Shown piece by piece: positions 56,711-64,000 of a stretch of 64,000 bases of DNA. The stretch is from Rugalucina vietnamica (Eukaryota; Mollusca; Bivalvia; Lucinida; Lucinidae). The position numbers and the translations under genes are program-made. Within the stretch, counting starts at the first letter, position 1. Every line of letters starts with the position of its first letter. The notes beneath the pieces are model-generated. The model was given only the letters and a program-made list of their open reading frames with translations, made no database searches and was not told where the DNA came from. The stretch is taken from the NCBI GenBank assembly GCA_964017185.1, contig OZ024882.1:43817431-43881430 (forward strand), written 5' to 3'.

Positions 56711-56935
56711 TTAACTCATTTACGCCTGGCGTCCTTTTAAACAGAATAGCCCAAGATATGACGCCGCATTCTGCTGCGTCCCATCTGGGGCGATTCTGTT
56801 TGCTTAGAGGAATTTCGTCGAAAAATGAGACAAAAAATAAAAATCAATCATAACACCCTTAAAAATGAAAGTGGACTGACCCAATTGATAATGATGGGAA
56901 AATCCATTCATCAAATATGGGTTAAATACCTGTCT
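56711..56935 (+). mobile_element. P-family hairpin MITE flanked by TTAA
   Basis: TTAA at 56711-56714 and 56932-56935, with ends TTAACTCATTTACGCC and AAATATGGGTTAA. Core ACAGAATAGCCCAAGATATG and CATCTGGGGCGATTCTGT. Confidence 0.88.
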
Positions 56936-57330
56936 GGGAACAACTTTCACCAATCATTCTGAGCTGTGCTAAGTTGTTCCTACAAAGCTATTTGCATCCC
57001 ACAGCCTTATATTGATTTATTCCACATTGGTTGTACTCTATCTTGTTTGTTGTCTCTGGATAAATGGTGTAAATCAGTTCATAAGTACAATTTGATCAGA
57101 GTTGTTATTAGTGCCTGTACAGTACTAGTCCTCCAATAGCCCAACATCCTGATAATGGTTTTCCCATGATGTTGCTCAAACTTAATACACCTGTTCTACA
57201 AAACTATCAACCTCAAAAGACGTACATGTTTACATATTTAAATATCTGCCCCCTACACCAATGTATACCTCACACCCTGTGCTCATTACTATAGAAACTC
57301 AAATAAGAAGACAAACTGATTAACCCATAT

Positions 57331-57564
57331 GAGCCGCCTCATGGGAAAACCAACAATCTGCATAGGCGAAAACAAAGGCGCAGATCAGCTTCGCGGTAAC
57401 CGCGAAGCTGATCAGCGCTTTTGTTTTTGCTACTCGGATAGTACAATTCCTCTTCTACTTCAATCCGAAATTTCAAGCTTCTAGCTCTTTTCTGTGCTTG
57501 TACAGGTCGGTTTGTGTCGGACCTGTTCGGAAACCACATTGTTGGTTTTCCCACGAGGCGGCTC
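57331..57564 (+). mobile_element. G-family hairpin MITE (intact reference copy)
   Basis: Left end GAGCCGCCTCATGGGAAAAC and right end GTTTTCCCACGAGGCGGCTC are clean inverted repeats of about 27 bp. Core GCAGATCAGCTTCGCGGTAA with its mirror. Immediately followed by a decayed P-family scrap (57567-57700). Confidence 0.9.
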
Positions 57565-58024
57565 ATTTAGACAAGTCCACTTTCATTTTAGTGGCATCCA
57601 ATATTTAGAGTGATTCCAATATTTTATTTCATTTTTCAATTAATTTCTTTAAGCAAACAACAATGCCCAAGATGCGAAGCCACGTTACATTCTCAGCTAT
57701 ACTGGTGTCATAACAACTATGTTTGACGACATAGCATAGTGATTGCAAGTGAAATACAAAAGTGCATTTTGTTAGAATTTCTATTCTATTAACCTTAGAA
57801 AATTGCATTGAACAATCATATGTTGCTGTTCTTTTTCTGTCATAGTTATCTGGAAGTCAACATTTACTTTGAAAGTAAGTGTACCATAAGTAACAAGTAC
57901 CAACAGGAATGCATGTACATTTAAATTTCACCGTGGTTTATTATTTAAATCAGCCTGTGTTCACAAAATATTCCATTTGACCACTTTTACAACAACAGAA
58001 CACATATCCCCTCAAAATCTATTC

Positions 58025-58590
58025 CTTTGGACCATTATTGCACACCAGTCATTTGTACCCCCCCCCCCCACCCCCCCCCAGACACACACACACTATATGG
58101 AAGAGTGGGTGATGGCTAGGCTAAAGTATGGGGCAATTACTTCTTTAACCCATATTTGACGAATGAATTTTCCCACCATTATCAATTGGATGAGTCCACT
58201 TTCATTTTTAGGGGTGTTAGGAGTGATTTTTAATTTTCATCTCATTTTTCGATGAAATTTCTCCAAGCAAACAGAATAGCCCCAGATGGGATGCCGCGTT
58301 CTGCGGCGTCACATCTGGGGTTATTCTGTTTGCCTATGTCCCATAAAAGGGATGCAGGCTTAAATGAGTTAATTTACTGTCCCTACAGTGCAGAGGAAAG
58401 GAAAGGGTTCTGACCTTAGGAGCCTTACCCCACTGAGATTTTCTATTGCAAATAAGCAGGGCAAAACACAGTTTTGACCTCCAGCTTATTTCCTAAGGGT
58501 GGGGCTTATAGCAGGGCACCAAAAACTGAAATCTCCACCCTTCCCAGTAAGTAGGAGCCATGGTTACGAATGACTGGTGCATAACATGTA
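58025..58590. repeat. Dispersed CCCC/GGGG-rich repeat interrupted by a P-family MITE
   Basis: The left part (about 58025-58144) with a C-run and GATGGCTAGGCTAAAGTATG and the right part (from 58373) with CCTACAGTGCAGAGGAAAGG, TTTTGACCTCCAGC and GAATGACTGGTGCATAAC form one copy of the family at 29455 and 48403. Confidence 0.8.
58145..58372 (-). mobile_element. P-family hairpin MITE nested in another repeat
   Basis: TTAA at 58145-58148 and 58369-58372. The element splits the CCCC/GGGG-rich repeat, so it is the younger insertion. Core GAATAGCCCCAGATGGGATG and CACATCTGGGGTTATTC. Confidence 0.9.
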
Positions 58591-58812
58591 TTTACCATGA
58601 ACAAAATTATGAATATATATTTAATCATATATAATAACAACTATGGAACCATAACAAGTAATTACAGCACAGTTTATAGTTAAGCTATTTGACAGCATAC
58701 AATGATAATCTATGGTATAATACTACAGCATACATACATGTCTATCACTCACACACATGTAAAGCCATTTCAAATTTGGATCAAAAGAGAATGAATAAAT
58801 ATTCAAGTTAAA

Positions 58813-59285
58813 CATAGATATAGAGGATATTCAAGTTTTTGGAGTGAATATGAGTTTTATTTCATTGAGTGAAGTGAAAATTTTTATATTTCACTTCACG
58901 AGATGAAATAAAAGTCATATTCACGACAAAAACTTGAATTTTCTTTTTATTATATTGCATGTAGTCATTGTAACGTTGCGCGCTAAAGCGTATGACGTCA
59001 AAATCTTAAATGACGTCATTACTTCACGTCATTACGTCGCTATTGTGTGTGAACGTTCATTGCGTCAACAATAGTATAGATTATAAAATTTAGTTAAGTC
59101 TAAATTAGATATGAAACAGTGGAATCGTAATTTGTGTATTCCCAAATCTTATATTTTCACATGTGAAAATATAACTTTTTTATATTTTCACATGTGAAAA
59201 TATAACTTTTTCAAATATTGGTTATATTTAATACATATTTCTCTATATTTCATCACTTGCCATATAATAAATATCCTTATCTATG
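58813..59285. mobile_element. MITE-like element with hairpins, CRE-like sites and repeated E-box palindrome
   Basis: Ends CATAGATATAGAGGATATT and AAATATCCTTATCTATG are inverted. Inside are a hairpin of about 107 bp (58831-58937, arms TCAAGTTTTT..TATTTCA and its mirror), two TGACGTCA sites (58993-59000, 59011-59018) with a nearby CACGTCAT, and two copies of the palindrome ATATTTTCACATGTGAAA plus ATAT (59151-59172, 59182-59203). Confidence 0.7.
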
Positions 59286-59421
59286 ACAATAGTAATTTTA
59301 ATCTGTACATGGTTATGCTTTATCGATAAATGACTAATGTTTCCAGGAGAAGCATGTTACATCCATGGCCATTATAAACATGACCTTATCTACATGCAAT
59401 CAAATGCGTTACTTAAGATAT

Positions 59422-59655
59422 GAGCCGTCTCATGGGAAAACCAACAATGTGGTTTTCGAACAGGTCTGATACAAACTGGCCTGCACAGTAACAGAAAAGA
59501 GCTAGAAGCTTGAAATTTCGGATTTAAGTAGAAGAGGAATTGTACTATCCGAGTAGCGAAAACAAAGGCGCTGATCAGCTTCGCGGTTGCCGCGAAGCTG
59601 ATCTGCGTCTTTGTTTTCGCCTATGCAGATTGTTGGTTTTCCCACGAGGCGGCTC
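59422..59655 (-). mobile_element. G-family hairpin MITE
   Basis: Left end GAGCCGTCTCATGGGAAAAC, right end GGTTTTCCCACGAGGCGGCT. Core GCGCTGATCAGCTTCGCGGT with its mirror. Flanked by ATAT on both sides. Confidence 0.9.
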
Positions 59656-60428
59656 ATATATCAATTAAAAAAAAAATGATTAACAATTAATCTTAGTTCT
59701 TATTTGTTTTTGTTGTAAAAAGTTTTAGAATTTCAAAAATAACTAAAGTTTGGAAAGTATGGTTAACTCCCACAATGCCTAAGTATGACCTGTTTTAAAG
59801 TTTGGCATCAGCATATAATATTCTATTCCATAAGTAAAATTTAACTGTCTTAATCAAGTGCAACACACATCATTTTTTCTAACAGGGAAAGAAGCAAGAG
59901 CCATCACTTTAGAAGAAAGACTCGACATGGCCAAATAGAATGCATTAATTTTCATGAAAATCAACATGATTTTGACAACACAATGATTCTATAACTAAGT
60001 AACTGTTCAAAATTCAAAATGGCAATCTTGCAATATCAATGACTGGACGTTTAAAAACATTTATGTATCTTTCTTTAAAGTACTGTGACTTTGACTGTTT
60101 TGGATTTCATGCATTGAAGGTCACCACATAGTACTAAACTTATCAAAAGCTTTTCAGAAAAATTTGTCACAAAATATTTCTACTATCAAAATCTTTCTTC
60201 TAAAATGATCATCTTTGTAGAACTTTCCTACAGCATTTACACAAATAATTTACTATATACAATGTTGGCTTTCATTACAAATATATACATCAATTTTCAT
60301 GACTATATTGATGATTTATGTATTGCCTTTTTGTATGATTAAAAATTGACAAAACCACAGTACATTCAACACATGTGGATGCAACTCACACCTTCTGCGA
60401 TAATCTTGGTTAACAACGTCGACTCACA
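59656..60428. other. Stretch with no recognised feature
   Basis: AT-rich. No exon, hairpin family or array assigned. Confidence 0.3.
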
Positions 60429-60718
60429 TTATGAAAACTTGCCCATGCAATATACAGAGATTTTTTTCACCTGTAAAAATGGAAAATTTCATTGGATTTA
60501 AAAAATATTTTTCTTATTTTTGCTCAAAACATAGATTGTGGGTACACGTTAGAACCGCCTCGGCGAGGCAGTTCTAACGAGTCGGTTCTAACGAGTACCC
60601 ACAATCTATGTTTTAGAGCAAAAATAAGAAAAATAGGTATACCCCTGCAAACCCCAGTTTTACTATATTAAAGTGGGATTTAAGGGGGTATTCATTGCAC
60701 GGACATGTTTTCCTGATG
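60429..60718 (-). mobile_element. W-family hairpin MITE
   Basis: Left end AAACTTGCCCATGCAATATA, right end CACGGACATGTTTTCCTG. Core GTTAGAACCGCCTCGGCGAG then GCAGTTCTAAC, with an extra GAGTCGGTTCTAAC arm. Confidence 0.88.
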
Positions 60719-61394
60719 GAAAAATAGACACTTAAGTTGGGTCTCATTCAGAATTTTAATGTCATGAATAGTTGTCAAGATAAGGAATGCACTATCAAAT
60801 CCATCAAAATACATTTAATGAATCATATTTTACACAAAGTTGTCATTTGACGACAATTATCGAGTGATTTTTGCCAATATGTTATTTTTTATTCTGTTAT
60901 GTTCCGTGACTTTGTGGATGAACACTGCGACTTCCTGAACAGCAGAATTCAAGATCCAGAAATACAAAATTTGTGTGTAGCCTAAGCAACCTAATTAAGG
61001 AATGTATTTGGTAACAATTAACATATACCATACTCATTCTAATTAGTGTACATGCTCCAAAAAGCGAACACCCTGGATGTTTCCAAAAAACATGTTCATA
61101 AGCTAAACTAACATATTGGTATTTTACACCATTTTTACACATGATTACAGTATCAAAACTTACCTTAAAATGAATGAACACTATTTTCAAATGAATGGAA
61201 CACTTAAATGACATCATCATAGATGATTTTGACATGGTTATTTCAGCAATTTATGAGTTATTTTTGTTCTTAGTGTGTGCTAATTAGAACAATATTTTGA
61301 AAAGTTAAGCACTCTGGGAGCTAATTAGAACCAATATGGTATGTATGTTTCTTACTATGTTCCTCCATATAACTTAATATGAAAATGGTTGGTC
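60719..61394. other. Stretch with no recognised feature
   Basis: AT-rich. The open frame at 60897-61235 (minus) shows no splice context or recognisable family. Confidence 0.3.
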
Positions 61395-61583
61395 AGTTGA
61401 TCTAGTCTTTTACGTACACTCACTAGCTAACGTCCAATGGAGACAAAACTTCGGTTTAAAGTCTGGTTTTTAAGGCCAGTGGATTAACTACTAGGCCATA
61501 AAAGGCTCCTCAGCTTGAAAGGGACGTAAAACTGAATCAAAAAAAAAAAAAAAAAATAAAAAAAAAAAAAAATAAATAAAAGG
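61395..61583 (+). mobile_element. SINE with A-rich tail
   Basis: TAACGTCCAATGGAGACAAA and GGATTAACTACTAGGCC lead to the tail GAAAGGGACGTAAAACTG, followed by two A-runs (61540-61583). The tail matches the SINE at 8085-8325. Confidence 0.7.
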
Positions 61584-61746
61584 CTCCTCAATGAAAGTTG
61601 TGGCTACTCATTTTATGCACCAAAAGAGTTGCAAATGAATTTATTAATAATTCGTTATAGCGAATTAAAAAGTCATTTTGCATTTATCACAAAATACCAT
61701 ATTTTTCTAAGCTACTAAAATTGTAACCCACAGGACTTCAGACACC

Positions 61747-61990
61747 TAGGTTTATATAAAACTTTTTTCATGCTCAGCTCAGCTGAGACTAAAATTTATC
61801 CTGCTCATAAATGTTAAAATGCCAACAATTGTTGGCATTTTAACATTTATAAGCAGGATAAATTACAGGATTTGGTGATCGAAAGCTGAAATTTCAATTT
61901 ATTTGGGCTATTTCAGTATTTAGACAGCAGTTTAAATTTTAGTCTCAGCTGATTTGAGCATGAAAGAAGTTTTATATAAACCTAGGGGCC
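61747..61990. mobile_element. L-family hairpin MITE
   Basis: Ends AGGTTTATATAAAACTTTTT and AGTTTTATATAAACCTAGG. Core TTAAAATGCCAACAATTGTT with its mirror, and TTATCCTGCTCAT paired with ATAAGCAGGATAA. Confidence 0.88.
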
Positions 61991-62050
61991 AGTTCTTCAA
62001 ATGGAATTCACGATTATCTATGTCAGAACAATAAATGTCCATTCAAAACA

Positions 62051-62136
62051 TTAACCCGATGCTGGAGTGCTCGACACTGGTTTGGCTGTTTTGCTCCCCT
62101 CGTCGCTACCCCCACCCTGTGTAGTCGCTACCCATA
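62051..62136 (-). CDS. Probable last exon of a second synaptobrevin-like gene
   Basis: Minus-strand exon after an acceptor TATATTTCAG, 86 nt, ending TAA. It starts in phase 1 (completed by TA) and reads VWVATTQGGGSDEG onward with a Ser/Thr/Pro tail ending PASG. The last exon of the VAMP gene at 50506 has the same phase, the same split Val codon and begins VWIATKTG with a Gly-rich run. That supports homology of the end of the membrane anchor plus luminal tail. The remaining exons would lie at higher coordinates. None was found up to 64000, so they are probably outside. The gene is convergent with the first VAMP. An isolated pseudo-exon cannot be excluded. Confidence 0.5.
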
Positions 62137-62542
62137 CTGAAATATAGGAATAAATATACAGTTAGGTAGCCATACTAAAATATAGAAAAAATACAGGTAA
62201 ACTTCATTGATATCTTAGAGTTAAAAGAAACAGACCATGCTGTGTTATAATAGAATAAGTTATTGCAAAATAATCATTTTGGGAACTATGTTATGGTTGT
62301 GTTATAATGAAATACATGTTCTAAGAGGTATTTTGCTAATATGAGTTGAACTCTGCATGATATTAAACAAAGTAACATGCTCTGAGCCTCCAAGTTTTTA
62401 AACATGCCAAATCCTATTATTTCAAGGTCATTTCAGCAGATTTCGAAATTCTAGTTCTCTAGTCTTCAGACTTATTACAGCGGTTTATTTACATTATAAA
62501 AGGGATTAATTGTTGCAAGAGATAAAAGCTTACATAATCTAA

Positions 62543-62995
62543 ACAAGAGGACCAATGGTCCTGTAAACGCTCACCTGAGAACTGGGATATGCAACCTAAG
62601 CTGACCTTGCCGTAAAATAAGTCAAGGCCATCCAAGAATCATGATTTATACAAACTTTGTAGAGCTGTATTCATTGATTCTTCAGGCCAAGTTTCAATGG
62701 CCTTCTGGTTCTGAAGAAGAAGAATTATAATGGTTTTTGCTATTTACAGCCATGGCAGACATCTTGGTCATGTGACCTTGACCATTTATATAACCTTCAT
62801 TCTCCCTTCCTAAGAATACTCAACAAGACGTTTGGCTTTGATTAGCCAAACGGTTTCAGAGAAAAAGATCTTTGAATATTATGGTAATATACATGTTTAT
62901 TGCCCCGTGGTGGGAGCAGACTTGCCCCTGGGGTCCTTTATTTCAGAATCATAAATATTCAGTCCATTTGCCCATTTCCATAAACACGACCACCA
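62543..62995 (-). mobile_element. Single reversed copy of the 456-bp repeat family
   Basis: Left end GAGGACCAATGGTCCTG is the reverse of the terminus at 7676-7695. ACATCTTGGTCATGTGACC, AGCCAAACGGTTTCAGAG and CCCCTGGGGTCC mirror the units at 6484-7664. Confidence 0.85.
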
Positions 62996-64000
62996 ATCCA
63001 GCTCTTTCATAGCAAAATGCAATGATAATAAATTCATTTGCGGTACTTCCCACTATGCAGCTGCGGAGTTCGAAATGTGTAAGCGACTTCGTGTTCTCTA
63101 GTTTTATTATCAATTACTCCTTTTTTAAGTCATCTTTCAAAAATCAGAGAATGACATGATGTGGGTAATTTATCTAGCTTTTTTCACCTCCAGCCGATCT
63201 GCTTAAAACATACCACGTGGTCTGGAATCACTTTTGAAGTGAGTGCAACACATGCGTTTTTAGGTTGTGTGCTAGATTTTCAACACAGACACGCCGCATT
63301 ACTTCGTTTTCCAACTTATGCAATGCGTCCATTTTATTTGGACAATTTTATTTTGACTAATGATGAAGATTTGTGCCCATAAACGTCATTTGTATGCCTC
63401 TGATTTGAAAATAATCGAAATGCTATGAAGCGGCGTGATAAGCGATGAAGAAAGGAGACTAGCTATGAAGAAAACTTGTTATACTTTGAGCTAGAGCAGT
63501 CCAGTTGATTGTACTATAATGAAATGCCCTGGTCAGCCTTGTGTTGTCAAGAGGCGTATTTAATAGCCTCCTCAGCTATGAAATGAAGAAGTTACTTACT
63601 TACTTAGCTTATTCAGCAACTAAGAAAAGCTGATAAATGACTTTCTTGTTTTGAAATAGTATGGAAAAAAAGTAAGTATTCATTGCACATAGATAGACCT
63701 CTGCACTTTTTTTAGCTCATTATCAGTCACGCTTGCGCTTACATCGGGTCATTCAATCAGTTGTTGGAATTTCAATCTGAGACCGCTACACTCTTTTTAA
63801 ATTCTTTTTATAATGTAGTCATGCTGGTTACTGTATGAACCCTGATAGTTCCATGTACAAGAAGTAAACTGATCATTTTCTGTAATGCATATAGCTCTTT
63901 TTCGTTTCTCCAATAAGAAGCAAACTACATATATACAGTAAATAAATATAAGTAAGCATACATTCACTATTGTTGCATTATCAGCTGGTTTCCTGCTTAC
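62996..64000. other. Right end of window, no feature recognised
   Basis: If the exon at 62051 is real, this would be its upstream intron. The small open frame at 63161-63382 has no supporting signal. Confidence 0.3.

Noticed and set aside
57567..57700. Separate P-family MITE copy
   Set aside because: Only a diverged scrap (GACAAGTCCACTTTCATTTT, CAAGATGCGAAGCCACG) without palindrome or TTAA ends. Mentioned only as an adjacent relic.
63161..63382. 73-residue open frame near the right edge
   Set aside because: Checked as a possible upstream exon of the second synaptobrevin. It is on the other strand and has no SNARE pattern.

Overview
This window is invertebrate nuclear DNA, most likely from a bivalve mollusc. 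It is AT-rich, its genes are split into short exons with GT/AG introns, and it is crowded with repeats. Several repeats have the build described for bivalve Pearl-type elements: a CCGT/CTGT microsatellite followed by an array of 130-180 bp units. The species cannot be told from the sequence. LAYOUT. 1-6389: a stretch of about 2.7 kb present twice at an offset of exactly 3692 bp, with no difference seen. 6391-7694: a short 47-bp duplication and a repeat of about 456-bp units. 7715-9902: the last three coding exons and polyadenylation signal of an unrecognised plus-strand gene. 10023-15890: a dense block of tandem-repeat elements, one with an exact 147-bp period and one 156-bp array inserted inside a 128-bp array. 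16206-32353: three complete paralogous minus-strand genes (called lectin A, B and C here), each rebuilt as six exons with matching phases. 34196-35030: a 428-bp-offset direct repeat. 35237-38498: a four-exon membrane protein with a glycosyltransferase-like (DUF1647-like) domain. 43401-44394: a DNA-transposon-like element with six symmetric motifs. 47259-50597: five-sixths or more of a synaptobrevin/VAMP gene on the plus strand. 62051-62136: a minus-strand exon that looks like the last exon of a second synaptobrevin, convergent with the first. The rest is filled by at least four families of hairpin-bearing MITEs, tRNA-derived SINEs and microsatellites. HOW THE GENES WORK. The three lectin genes encode secreted proteins with a signal peptide, a small domain of about 75 residues that I read as SH3b-like, a Thr-rich mucin-like linker of variable length, and a C-type lectin-like domain with WIGL and all core cysteines but a different non-canonical sugar/Ca2+ triad in each paralogue. 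The natural inference is a tandemly expanded family of secreted recognition proteins, possibly two-headed (cell wall plus glycan). Synaptobrevin is a vesicle SNARE, and the DUF1647-like protein is probably a Golgi/ER membrane enzyme or pseudo-enzyme. No functional link between these and the lectins is visible. LIMITS. All exon models are made by eye from splice signals, reading phase and paralogue comparison. No transcripts or searches were available.
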